64,000 nt of DNA from Marinomonas rhizomae (GTDB taxonomy: Bacteria; Pseudomonadota; Gammaproteobacteria; Pseudomonadales; Marinomonadaceae). The position numbers and the translations under genes are program-made. Positions within the stretch are counted from its first letter, which is position 1. Each line of letters begins with the position of its first letter. Location: assembly GCF_024397855.1 (NCBI RefSeq), contig NZ_CP073343.1, positions 1,736,001-1,800,000 on the forward strand, given 5' to 3'. Positions 29,947 to 38,403 of the stretch are shown in pieces. The notes beneath the pieces were generated by a model. The model had not been told where the DNA came from, did no database searches, and saw only the letters and a list, made by a program, of their open reading frames with translations.

Positions 29947-30888
29947 ATGAGATTAGATGAAAGAATAAAAGTTAGAGTAAGTTGCCGTGAGTATTTAACA
30001 AAGGATATTGTTCTTTATAAGCTTGAGCCTTTAGAAGGTTTAAGTTTGCCTTCATTTTCTGCAGGCTCACACATTGAAGTGCACATCTCCGCACAATTTA
30101 CACGCGCTTATTCACTCTGCAGTGATCCAACTTTTGCTTCGACTCATTACTGTATTGCGGTCAAGATTGAAGACACTGGCCGTGGTGGCTCTAAGTCAAT
30201 GCATAATTCTGTGTTCGTGGGGACAGAACTTAGCATTAGTCCGCCAAAAAACTTTTTCCCATTGGCCGCTAGAGCCTCTCATCATTTATTAATAGCTGGT
30301 GGAATTGGCTTAACGCCTATGTTGTCGATGGCGTACAGCTTGCACGCTAAAGGTGAACCATTCACCTTGGTTGTCTGTGCTAGCTGCAGCGAAAAATTGC
30401 CATTCTTCGACATCTTGAATAACTCTCCTTGGCCTATCCATTACTTCTTAAATGGTCGTGAGTCTATTGATTTCACCACCATTTTGTCCTCACTGCCCGA
30501 TGATCCACATATATATTGTTGTGGGCCTGAGGGGCTGATGTCCATGGCCAAAAAGAACTGTGAAGTGTTGGCGCGAGCACATTGGCATGAGGAGAGGTTC
30601 GCAGCAGAGACCGGAGAAATAAAAAGTAATCAGTTTGAGTTGTATCTGAGTGAAAGCGATCAGCGTGTTGTTGTTGAAGAAAACATGACCATGATGAGCG
30701 CGCTGCGAAATGTTGGCATCCATGTTGAAAGTGTTTGTGAACAGGGAATCTGTGGAAGCTGTCTGGTGCGATGGCGTGATGGTAATCCTATTCACCGTGA
30801 TGAATGTCTGGAGCCTGACGAGCGAGATGAATACGTCGCTTTGTGTTGTGCTGGATGCAACTCCTCTAGTCTTACTTTGGAGCTTTGA
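29947..30888 (+). CDS. Phthalate dioxygenase reductase-like oxidoreductase (FMN/NAD/2Fe-2S)
   Basis: The 313-residue protein has the VanB/PDR order: flavin domain (about 1-105, FTRAYSLCSDP flavin-binding motif), NAD domain (about 106-225, LLIAGGIGLTPMLSMA and YCCGPEGLM), and a C-terminal plant-type ferredoxin domain with CEQGICGSCLVRW followed by a distal cysteine (ALCC). Such proteins pass electrons from NADH to a Rieske oxygenase, for example in aromatic demethylation. No oxygenase gene is present in the cluster, so its electron acceptor is unknown. ATG 29947 is chosen over a TTG at 29941. It is the first gene of the operon; the next begins two bases after its stop. Confidence 0.9.
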   Translation: MRLDERIKVRVSCREYLTKDIVLYKLEPLEGLSLPSFSAGSHIEVHISAQFTRAYSLCSDPTFASTHYCIAVKIEDTGRGGSKSMHNSVFVGTELSISPPKNFFPLAARASHHLLIAGGIGLTPMLSMAYSLHAKGEPFTLVVCASCSEKLPFFDILNNSPWPIHYFLNGRESIDFTTILSSLPDDPHIYCCGPEGLMSMAKKNCEVLARAHWHEERFAAETGEIKSNQFELYLSESDQRVVVEENMTMMSALRNVGIHVESVCEQGICGSCLVRWRDGNPIHRDECLEPDERDEYVALCCAGCNSSSLTLEL

Positions 30889-30890
30889 TT

Positions 30891-32192
30891 ATGGCACTGA
30901 CAAAGAATCAATACCTTACTTATGCAAGACTGCCAAAGTGGCTTTTACCTTCAGGCTGGCCAATGGAGGGAATGGCACCTGCTTTGGCGACTATTCACAT
31001 ATTTGAGGGAAAGGTTCATAGCGTAGTCCCTTCTGTGCAAGATGATTCTGGAACGAATTTGTCTGGGGGTCTCGTTTTACCTGGTTTGGTTGAAGCCCAC
31101 GCACATTTAGATAAAACCTTTACCGTACATCGTTTAGGTGAGTTGCAGCCGGGCTTGTTAAATGCCATTCAGGCAATGAAATCGGATCAAAAGAATTGGA
31201 CGTATGAAGATTTATTTAATCGAGCAGAACAAGCTTTAGAGCAAGCTTATCGAAATGGTGTCGTATTTTTACGTACTCATGTGGATTGGGTGTCTGAACA
31301 TACACCATTGGCATGGGAAGTATTCGGAGATTTAGCGAAAAAATGGCAGTCTCGTGTTCGTCTTCAAAGAGTGGCGCTTATTCCTCTTGGCTTGTTGGAA
31401 AATAAGGCATGGAGTCGGCAGATAGCTAACACCATTCGATTGTCTGATGACAGTCAAATGGGGGGCTTCATTCATAGTAGTAATTTTACTTACATTGGGT
31501 TAAAAAATTTAATTGAGGCGGTTTCCAACGAGAACTTGATTCTAGATCTTCATATTGATGAAGAACTCATTGATGAACCTCAAGGTTTACCCGCGTTATT
31601 AGACATTTTGGATGGGCAGAGCTTTCATTCCAGAATCGTTTGTGGGCATGTCTGCGCCTTAAGCTGTGCAGACGAATCCATTGCATTGAGATTATTGGAT
31701 CGAGTAGCAAAACACCCTATCACTTTAGTCACTCTTCCTGCGACAAATCTACTACTTCAAGACGCGAATACTGGAAGAACACCCCGAAATAGAGGCCTAA
31801 CGCTTGTTAATGAAGCGATGCAGCGAAACATTCCCACCATGGTCGCCACTGATAATGTTCAGGACGCTTTTTGTCATTTAGGCGAATACGACCCAGTCAA
31901 AGCCCTTCAGCTTGGAGTGTACAGCGGACATTTACAACATGCTTTTGATGTGTGGTCTCAATCGATTTGTCGATTTGATTGGTTGAACAGTGCGACAGAT
32001 AAAAATTTTAGTCTGGTAGGTAAAGAGGCTAATTTCGTCATTTTTGATACTAAGAACGTCTCAAGTTGGCCCAGTAATGTTACGCGATTAGTGATGCGAA
32101 AAGGTCAGTTCATAACTAATACATCCATTTTTCATAGTCGTTTTGATACCCATTTCAATGATCAAGATAAAGAGGTTAATGATGAAAGATAA
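30891..32192 (+). CDS. Cytosine deaminase-like amidohydrolase (CodA/AtzC type)
   Basis: The 433-residue product belongs to the amidohydrolase superfamily. HAHLDKTF (His70, His72) gives the first metal ligands, DLHIDEE and CGHVCALS the next histidines, and ATDNVQDAF the catalytic Asp, an arrangement seen in cytosine deaminase and N-isopropylammelide hydrolase. Those enzymes hydrolyse exocyclic amino groups from N-heterocycles in the cytosol; creatinine deaminase activity is also known in CodA relatives. Cytosine itself is not certain as substrate. The start ATG lies directly after the reductase stop (TGATTATGG), and its end overlaps the Rid gene by 11 bases, so translation is coupled. Confidence 0.88.
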   Translation: MALTKNQYLTYARLPKWLLPSGWPMEGMAPALATIHIFEGKVHSVVPSVQDDSGTNLSGGLVLPGLVEAHAHLDKTFTVHRLGELQPGLLNAIQAMKSDQKNWTYEDLFNRAEQALEQAYRNGVVFLRTHVDWVSEHTPLAWEVFGDLAKKWQSRVRLQRVALIPLGLLENKAWSRQIANTIRLSDDSQMGGFIHSSNFTYIGLKNLIEAVSNENLILDLHIDEELIDEPQGLPALLDILDGQSFHSRIVCGHVCALSCADESIALRLLDRVAKHPITLVTLPATNLLLQDANTGRTPRNRGLTLVNEAMQRNIPTMVATDNVQDAFCHLGEYDPVKALQLGVYSGHLQHAFDVWSQSICRFDWLNSATDKNFSLVGKEANFVIFDTKNVSSWPSNVTRLVMRKGQFITNTSIFHSRFDTHFNDQDKEVNDER

Positions 32193-32643
32193 AGCAGAAT
32201 CAGCCGGTGGTGCGCCATTGGCAAAATATGCAGCCAGTAAGCGAGTAGGGGACTTTGTGTTTCTTTCCGGTGTGATTGCAGTAGATCCAAAAGCACAAGT
32301 TATTGTGAATGGATTTGATGACATTCCAGCTGAAGCGGCTGACTTGATTGGTCGTACAGGTGAGTTTTCTACGGATTTCAAACAGGGGCCGATTTTGGCA
32401 CAAAGCTGGTATGTGCTCAATGCGATTAACGAGCACATGATCCGTGAAGGAGGAAGCATCAAGGATGTATTTAAATTGGTTCAGTATTTTAAAAATCTAG
32501 ATCATTTTCCTTATTACAGCCAAGTTCGTAAACACTTTTTTTTGGATGAATTACCCATTTCTACCGTTGTTGAAGTGAGTGGCATGTTGCCAAGCAAAGA
32601 GATGTTGATCGAAGTAGAAGCTACGGCTTATTTACCCATTTAA
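32182..32643 (+). CDS. Rid-family (YjgF/YER057c/UK114) protein lacking the RidA arginine
   Basis: The 153-residue protein has the chorismate-mutase-like fold of the Rid family (GDFVFLSGVIAVDP, QSWYVLNAINEHMIREGG, VEVSGMLPSKEMLIEVEATAYL). RidA enzymes hydrolyse reactive enamine/imine products, using an Arg in the PARTxVEV-like motif; here that motif reads PISTVVEV, so the Arg is replaced. It is therefore outside the RidA subfamily and may be a pathway-specific deaminase, like RutC or 2-aminomuconate deaminase relatives. The start at 32182 is chosen from two adjacent ATGs because AAAGAGG then lies at ideal distance. It overlaps the amidohydrolase gene. Confidence 0.87.
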   Translation: MKDKAESAGGAPLAKYAASKRVGDFVFLSGVIAVDPKAQVIVNGFDDIPAEAADLIGRTGEFSTDFKQGPILAQSWYVLNAINEHMIREGGSIKDVFKLVQYFKNLDHFPYYSQVRKHFFLDELPISTVVEVSGMLPSKEMLIEVEATAYLPI

Positions 32644-32685
32644 AGAACGAAAGCTATATAGCAGGTTAATAAACAGAGGTGTCTT

Positions 32686-33534
32686 ATGTTACACGGATTT
32701 ACTCCAAAAGAGCGTTTTTTACCCTATTTGAGTTGGGTTGATATAGACGCACTAGAAGACAAAGAAAATATTGTGATTGTTTTGCCAGTAGGGGCTATTG
32801 AGCAGCACGGGCCGCATCTTCCATGTTCTGTTGATGCCACTGTTGCTGCTGGGGTGGCCGGAAAAGCGCTATCACTTTTACCTAACAGCATCCCTGCTTA
32901 CGGTATACCTCCCATTATCTATGGTAAGTCAGATGAGCATATTCATTTCCCTGGGACAATAACCTTGAATGGAGAGACGCTTCTGCACATGGTGCAAGAA
33001 ATAGGAGAGTCTGTTTATCGTGCAGGGTTTAGAAAATTACTCATGGTCAATGCGCATGGCGGTCAGCCTCAACCTTTGGAAATGGCCGCTCGGGAGCTGC
33101 GCTTGCGTCATGGTGATTATATGGTGATTGCCCGTTCTGCATGGAGTGTGGCCCATGATAGTAGTTTCTTTTCAGATAAAGAGAAGCAGCTGTCTATGCA
33201 CGCAGGGCACGGTGAGACTGCCATCATGATGGCATTGGATCCAGACTCAGTGAAGATGGAAAGAGCCGAAGCAAGTTATCCGCCCCCATTCCCGTGTCCG
33301 ACGTTAACCACTGGAAGACCTGCTGCGGCATGGGCTAGTTATGATTTTGGCCCTACTGGCGTGATTGGTGATCCTACTAAGGCGACTTTGGAGCAGGGCC
33401 AACAATTGTTAGCGCAATTAGGAGAGCAGTGGGCGCAGGCAATCACTGAAATCTATCAAGCAGATTGGATTAAGCGCCAAGAAGTTTCTTGGGGCCGAGG
33501 CCATTATCAAGGTCATATTGAGAGTCGAAAGTAA
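32686..33534 (+). CDS. Creatininase-family amidohydrolase
   Basis: The 282-residue protein has creatininase-family metal ligands: PVGAIEQHGPHLP (Glu39, His41), Asp50 in CSVDAT, His124 in VNAHGGQ, and Glu177 in HAGHGETA. True creatininase carries a His-x-Glu at the NGHYEN position; here it is NAHGGQ, closer to other family branches such as formamide hydrolases (ArfB) and MftE. The reaction is thus probably hydrolysis of a cyclic or linear amide other than creatinine. It sits between the Rid protein and the importer and is likely a ring-opening or deformylating step in the same pathway. Confidence 0.87.
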   Translation: MLHGFTPKERFLPYLSWVDIDALEDKENIVIVLPVGAIEQHGPHLPCSVDATVAAGVAGKALSLLPNSIPAYGIPPIIYGKSDEHIHFPGTITLNGETLLHMVQEIGESVYRAGFRKLLMVNAHGGQPQPLEMAARELRLRHGDYMVIARSAWSVAHDSSFFSDKEKQLSMHAGHGETAIMMALDPDSVKMERAEASYPPPFPCPTLTTGRPAAAWASYDFGPTGVIGDPTKATLEQGQQLLAQLGEQWAQAITEIYQADWIKRQEVSWGRGHYQGHIESRK

Positions 33535-33579
33535 GATCATTTTTTATTGTGTTATCAAGCATGAAATCAGGAGAGAACC

Positions 33580-34587
33580 ATGAGTTTATATGAGATAAGT
33601 AAGAAATCTGTTTCTAATGTACTTTCTGTTGCCGCGCTAGTATCTACCTCTATCTGCACGACAAATGTGATGGCAGCGCCGACGAAGTTTACCTTTATAA
33701 CCAATTGGTATGCTCAAGCTGAACATGGTGGATATTATCAGGCTCTTGCTGAGGGATTTTATAAAGAGGCAGGCCTTGATATGACGATTCGTATGGGTGG
33801 TCCGCAAGTCAATAACCTACAACTGCTTGCAGCCGGTAAAGCCCAGTGTGCGATTGTTGATGATATTGGCGTGATGATGGCTCAGAAAAGAGGCATTCCG
33901 GTAAAAATGGTCGCGACAAGCTTCCAGTTTGATCCAACGGTTGTTATCACCCACAGTGATATTGATACATTAGAAGATCTGAAAGGGCACACTGTACTTA
34001 TTGCTAGCAGTTCACAATCGAGCTGGTGGCCATGGGCAAAGAAAAAATATGGCTTCACTGACGCTATGACCCGCCCTTATACCTTTAATATTCAGCCATT
34101 TATGCTTGATAAAACCGTTGCCCAACAAGGTTATATGACCTCTGAACCTTATGCCATGCAAGAAGCAGGGGCAGACTTTAAAAGCTTCCTGATTGGTAAA
34201 GAAGGTTACCCACCTTATGGAAATTCGATTGCTTGTCGGACTGAGGTTATTGAGCAGCACCCAGAAGAAATAAAAGCTTTGATTTACGCTTCTATGCAGG
34301 GATGGAAATCGTATTTGGCTTCTCCAGCTAAAGGTAATGAGTTAATCATAAAAGATAACCCTAATATGACAGAAGACCGAATTGCATACGCGGTGAACTT
34401 ATTAAATAGCTCTGGAATCGTAACGGGTGGCGATGCTCAAACCAAAGGGATTGGATATATCAGCGACAGCCGGATGAAAAAAACCTGGGATATGGCGGTT
34501 GAAAATAATCTGTTTAGTGCTTCAGAAGTAACACTTTCAGACGTTTATACCACTGAATTTGTTGATGCAGTGAGAGTGATGCCATGA
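33580..34587 (+). CDS. ABC transporter substrate-binding protein (NMT1/THI5-SsuA type)
   Basis: The 335-residue protein begins with a signal peptide (about residues 1-32, cut near VMAA-PT) and continues with the NMT1/THI5-like binding fold (FTFITNWYAQAEHGGYYQALAEGFYKEAGLDMTIRMGG). This family includes binding proteins for thiamine pyrimidines, sulfonates, taurine and riboflavin. Together with the heterocycle enzymes encoded before it, a pyrimidine-like ligand is the best guess. GGAGAG precedes the ATG. Its end overlaps the ATPase gene by four bases. Confidence 0.9.
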   Translation: MSLYEISKKSVSNVLSVAALVSTSICTTNVMAAPTKFTFITNWYAQAEHGGYYQALAEGFYKEAGLDMTIRMGGPQVNNLQLLAAGKAQCAIVDDIGVMMAQKRGIPVKMVATSFQFDPTVVITHSDIDTLEDLKGHTVLIASSSQSSWWPWAKKKYGFTDAMTRPYTFNIQPFMLDKTVAQQGYMTSEPYAMQEAGADFKSFLIGKEGYPPYGNSIACRTEVIEQHPEEIKALIYASMQGWKSYLASPAKGNELIIKDNPNMTEDRIAYAVNLLNSSGIVTGGDAQTKGIGYISDSRMKKTWDMAVENNLFSASEVTLSDVYTTEFVDAVRVMP

Positions 34588-35435
34588 GTATAAATGCAGC
34601 CATCAGAGCATTTGATCATTCAGAGCAAATGCTTGAGGAGCATCCACAAAATCATGGCGCCGCTCCCGCCATTGAATTGTTATCTACCGATAAAGTTTAT
34701 AACAATGGAACTAGAGCTTTATTGCCAGTGGATTTGAAAATCAAACAAGGGGAGTTTGTCACCTTATTGGGGCCTTCTGGGTGTGGAAAAAGTACCTTGC
34801 TAAAAATGGTGGCAGGTCTTGAAGAACCGAGTGATGGTCGACTTTTGTTATGGCGAAAACCTATCAATCAGCTGGCTAATAATGGCCGTACTTTGTCTTT
34901 TGTTTTTCAGGAAGCCTCTTTGATGGCTTGGCATAGCGTACGAAAGAATGTTCGTCTTGCTCTTGAGTTAGAAGGGGTTAAAGGTAAAGAGGCGGATGAG
35001 CGGGTTGAAAAAGTACTTAAGCTGGTTGGATTAGAAAAATTTTCTGAAGCGTTACCGAAGGAGCTTTCTGGAGGTATGCAAATGAGGGTTTCTATTGCAA
35101 GGGGTCTGGTTATTAAACCAGATCTCTTGTTAATGGATGAGCCTTTTGGTGCTTTGGATGAAATTACCCGTTATAAATTGGACAGTGATTTGTTGGACCT
35201 TTGGCAACAGAATGGCTTGACCGTTATTTTTGTCACACATTCTATCCATGAAGCCGTTTTTTTATCTCAGCGTGTCATTGTGATGGCAGCCAGACCAGGA
35301 CGAGTCGTTGCAGATATAAAAATCGAAGAGCCTTTTCCTCGCAAAGCAGAATTTCGTATGCAGCCGCGCTTCACGGAATACGCCATGCAATTACATGATT
35401 GCTTGGTGAGCGCTTCAGCGGAGGATGAGCTATGA
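34584..35435 (+). CDS. ABC transporter ATP-binding protein (SsuB/TauB/ThiZ type)
   Basis: The 283-residue protein has Walker A GPSGCGKSTLL, Q-loop FVFQEASLMAW, signature LSGGMQMRVSIARGL, Walker B LLLMDEPFGALDE and the H-loop VTHSIHEAVFLSQRV. A roughly 30-residue N-terminal extension precedes the core. It energises import with the binding protein and permease encoded on either side. Start and stop both overlap neighbours by four bases (ATGA), showing tight coupling. Confidence 0.94.
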   Translation: MSINAAIRAFDHSEQMLEEHPQNHGAAPAIELLSTDKVYNNGTRALLPVDLKIKQGEFVTLLGPSGCGKSTLLKMVAGLEEPSDGRLLLWRKPINQLANNGRTLSFVFQEASLMAWHSVRKNVRLALELEGVKGKEADERVEKVLKLVGLEKFSEALPKELSGGMQMRVSIARGLVIKPDLLLMDEPFGALDEITRYKLDSDLLDLWQQNGLTVIFVTHSIHEAVFLSQRVIVMAARPGRVVADIKIEEPFPRKAEFRMQPRFTEYAMQLHDCLVSASAEDEL

Positions 35436-36247
35436 ATAATACTATAGAGCCAAATCCAAAACGCCCTTGGTTGTCTCATCCGAGAATTCGTAAGGTTATT
35501 GTGCCTGCGGCAATTGCCGTGATTTTGTTACTACTATGGCAAGCTGTGGTGACCGCTGGAAAAGTCCCAGAATATATTTTTCCGTCCCCTTTGGTCACTC
35601 TTAATACTTTGTATGAGGATTGGGGGTTATTAGGGCCATCCTTGTTGTTTACTTTGAAAATTACTTTACTGTCGTTTTTGATGGCGACGGTGGTTGGTTG
35701 TGTTATTGCATTTTTATTTGTTCAAAGTCGAGCGATAGAAACGGCCTTTTTCCCCTATGCGGTTTTGTTGCAGGTCACTCCAATTGTTGCTATAGCGCCA
35801 TTAATCATTATTTGGATCGACAGCACAGTATTAGCCTTGGTTGTTTGTTCAACATTGGTGGCTTTATTCCCCATTATCTCTAATACCACTTTGGGTTTGA
35901 GGAGTGTCTCACCAAATCTACTGGCGTATTTTAAATTACGTCAAGCGAGTCGATTACAGGTCCTCTGGCGGCTGCGTATTCCTTCTGCATTACCGTATTT
36001 TTTTGCTGCATTAAAAATTGCCAGTGGATTGTCTTTGGTAGGGGCTGTGGTTGCTGAATTCGTGGCTGGAACAGGAGGAAGTAACACAGGATTGGCTTAT
36101 CAAATATTACAATCCGGTTATCAGCTAAATATCCCTCGTATGTTTGCGGCCTTGATTTTGATTTCGTTAACTGGGGTCGTGTTGTTTATGGCTATGTCTA
36201 TTTTGTCTAAGCTGGCAATAGGACATTGGCATGAAAGTGAAAACTAA
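35432..36247 (+). CDS. ABC transporter permease (SsuC/TauC/ThiX type)
   Basis: The 271-residue inner-membrane protein has about six membrane segments and the BPD_transp_1 EAA-like loop (LRSVSPNLLAYFKLRQASRLQVLWRLRIPSALPYFFAAL). It completes an SsuABC/ThiXYZ-like importer. The start overlaps the ATPase stop by four bases. Confidence 0.93.
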   Translation: MNNTIEPNPKRPWLSHPRIRKVIVPAAIAVILLLLWQAVVTAGKVPEYIFPSPLVTLNTLYEDWGLLGPSLLFTLKITLLSFLMATVVGCVIAFLFVQSRAIETAFFPYAVLLQVTPIVAIAPLIIIWIDSTVLALVVCSTLVALFPIISNTTLGLRSVSPNLLAYFKLRQASRLQVLWRLRIPSALPYFFAALKIASGLSLVGAVVAEFVAGTGGSNTGLAYQILQSGYQLNIPRMFAALILISLTGVVLFMAMSILSKLAIGHWHESEN

Positions 36248-36306
36248 CCTCTCAGTTTGAAACGACGTCTTGTTTGATTTTACTATGATTAATGTGAGTT
36301 TTTCCA

Positions 36307-37653
36307 ATGACTACAATTGAAAGTACCCAAGAATTACAACGTACACTACCGGAGCTGAATTGGCTGACATCGCCTATTCATATTAAGCGACTATCAAAAG
36401 ACTTTTACTGGTTTAGCCCGCTTTTGAAAGCGCAATTAGCCGACAAAAAGGCCGATTTAGTTGTACGTCCTCGCAGTGAAGAAGAATTGACACAACTTAT
36501 TTGTGAAACCGTTCGTTTAAATATCCCAGTTACTGTTCGTGGTGGTGGAACGGGTAACTATGGTCAATCCGTACCTTTAAATGGCGGTGTCATTATTGAT
36601 ATGACAGATTTTAATCAGCTCAACTGGATAAAAGACGGTGTTGCAAGTGTTCGACCTGGTATGAAGCTTGGCAGCCTAGAAGAATCCGCTCGAGAATCTG
36701 GCTGGGAGCTACGCTGTATGCCATCGACGTATAAAATGGCGACGGTGGGTGGCTTATTTTCAGGCGGCTTCGGTGGCATTGGATCTATTAATTATGGACC
36801 CGTTTCGGCTTCAGGAAATGTGCTCGGTGCACGTGTAATGACACTAGAAAACCCACCTAGAATCATAGCGCTGCGAGGGTATGAAACCCTTAATTTCCAT
36901 CATACATACGGCACTAATGGTATTCTGGTTGAGTTAGAGGTAGCGCTTGCGCCTGCGAGACAGTGGGACGAATATATGCTGGCTTTTGCGGATTTAAGCC
37001 ATGCTGTTAACTTTGCTAAATCAATGACCAACAGTGTTGCCATTGATAAACGAAATATCGCTGTGTTTGATGCTCAAAGTGCCGCGCATTTTTCCGAAGC
37101 CAGTGAAAATTTGAAAGCTGGCGAGCATTTGGTCATTGCCATAGTTTCGTCAAATTCAAAAGAGCCCATGTTAGAGTTGTTGGAAGAAAAACATGGCCGT
37201 GTTGCCTGGTGTCAGACTGCCGCGGATATGCAACAAAACCAACATACTTTGATGGAATATTGTTGGAATCATTCAACCTTGCATGCTCTTAAAAAAGACG
37301 ATTCTTTAACGTATTTGCAAGCGAATTACCAAGCAGACAAACTGCTAGAGCAATTGGCTGGTATTCGAGAGCAAGTGGGCGATGAGGTCGGTGTTCATTT
37401 GGAGTTTATTCGAAGCGCGGACTCTTCGCTTTTTGTAACAGGTTTGCCACTTGTCCATTATTCATCTTCAGAACGACTAATGGAGCTGATTTCTATTCAT
37501 CAAAGTTTAGGAATAAAAATCAATAATCCACATGTTTATACTCTGGAAGATGGTAAGCATGGTGGCTGCTTAAGTGACGAAATTTTAACGAGCAAAAAGC
37601 AAAACGACCCTCACTCGTTATTGAACGTGGGGAAAGTTCGCAGCTTGTGTTAA
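36307..37653 (+). CDS. FAD-binding oxidoreductase (PCMH/GlcD-like)
   Basis: The 448-residue protein has a PCMH-type FAD domain (about residues 45-225): VRPRSEEELTQLICETVRLNIPVTVRGGGTGNYGQSVPLNGGVIIDM, with the RGGGTGNYGQ pyrophosphate loop, and ATVGGLFSGGFGGIGSINYG. The C-terminal substrate half is not diagnostic. It belongs to the glycolate oxidase/D-lactate dehydrogenase-like flavoproteins that oxidise alcohols, hydroxy acids or heterocycles. No secretion signal is seen, so it is cytosolic. It follows the importer permease after 59 bases in the same operon, suggesting oxidation of the imported compound or a breakdown product. Confidence 0.87.
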   Translation: MTTIESTQELQRTLPELNWLTSPIHIKRLSKDFYWFSPLLKAQLADKKADLVVRPRSEEELTQLICETVRLNIPVTVRGGGTGNYGQSVPLNGGVIIDMTDFNQLNWIKDGVASVRPGMKLGSLEESARESGWELRCMPSTYKMATVGGLFSGGFGGIGSINYGPVSASGNVLGARVMTLENPPRIIALRGYETLNFHHTYGTNGILVELEVALAPARQWDEYMLAFADLSHAVNFAKSMTNSVAIDKRNIAVFDAQSAAHFSEASENLKAGEHLVIAIVSSNSKEPMLELLEEKHGRVAWCQTAADMQQNQHTLMEYCWNHSTLHALKKDDSLTYLQANYQADKLLEQLAGIREQVGDEVGVHLEFIRSADSSLFVTGLPLVHYSSSERLMELISIHQSLGIKINNPHVYTLEDGKHGGCLSDEILTSKKQNDPHSLLNVGKVRSLC

Positions 37654-37714
37654 ATGAAACAAAAAGCATTTAAGATTACAAAACTGTTTTATCACATCAT
37701 AAGGATAAGGTCTG

Positions 37715-38203
37715 ATGAGTCATTTAAGAACAATCAAAATCGTGTTAGTCGGCTGTGTTGCTCTGTTCGCAGGCTTGGTGGCTTTTAATAACGTTGTGGA
37801 TTATGGGTCTAACTTTGCGTTTGTTCAGCATGTTTTAACCATGGATACGACGTTTGAATGGAATGAACTTAAATATCGAGCTGTCAACGAGCCTGCTCTG
37901 CATCATGGATTCTACTGGTTAATTATCTTGGTTGAAGCTTTAGTCGGTCTTTTTTGTGCATTAGGCGCATGGCAGATGTGGCAAAAGAGAAAACTGGATA
38001 AAAAGCAATTTAATGCCGCAAAAACATTGGCAAATTTTGGTTTAGCTCTTGGGGTGTTGCTTTGGTTTACTGGGTTTATGACCATTGGTGCTGAATGGTT
38101 CTTAATGTGGCAGTCGCAGATTTGGAACGGTCAAGCTTCTGCATTTCGCTTTATTGTTGTGTTATTTTTAGTGCTTATTTTTATTAATCAAGTTGAAGAA
38201 TAG
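37715..38203 (+). CDS. DUF2165-family small membrane protein
   Basis: The 162-residue protein has four hydrophobic segments and a conserved-looking loop (NNVVDYGSNFAFVQHVLTMDTTF), with GAEWFLMWQSQIWNGQASAFRF near the C-terminus, both characteristic of DUF2165. Function is unknown. It is the last gene before a strong terminator and is 61 bases past the oxidase, so it appears to belong to the heterocycle operon. A preceding AAGGATAAGG supports the start. Confidence 0.85.
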   Translation: MSHLRTIKIVLVGCVALFAGLVAFNNVVDYGSNFAFVQHVLTMDTTFEWNELKYRAVNEPALHHGFYWLIILVEALVGLFCALGAWQMWQKRKLDKKQFNAAKTLANFGLALGVLLWFTGFMTIGAEWFLMWQSQIWNGQASAFRFIVVLFLVLIFINQVEE

Positions 38204-38252
38204 TCTGCATAAACGCTTAACTTATAAATAAAATGCTTATATGTTTTATCGA

Positions 38253-38287
38253 AGCCCTTTGGATGGATGTTCAAAGGGCTTTTTTTG
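38253..38287 (+). terminator. Rho-independent terminator of the heterocycle operon
   Basis: The 9-bp stem AGCCCTTTG / CAAAGGGCT with a 10-base loop runs straight into seven T residues. It separates the operon ending with the DUF2165 gene from xylF. Confidence 0.92.
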
Positions 38288-38403
38288 TAAAAACGCTAAA
38301 CCGAAACAAAAAAAGATAATACCGTTCGATAAACCATCGATTTACATTCGTCTAACTCCATTAGGAGATCGTTCACTTCATAAAAATAATAAGGAATGAA
38401 AAG

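Noticed and set aside
30891..32192. Calling the amidohydrolase codA outright
   Set aside because: Metal ligands match CodA relatives in general; the operon context does not support cytosine as a specific substrate.
32686..33534. Calling the gene creatininase
   Set aside because: The NAHGGQ motif differs from the His-x-Glu of true creatininase, so only the family is supported.
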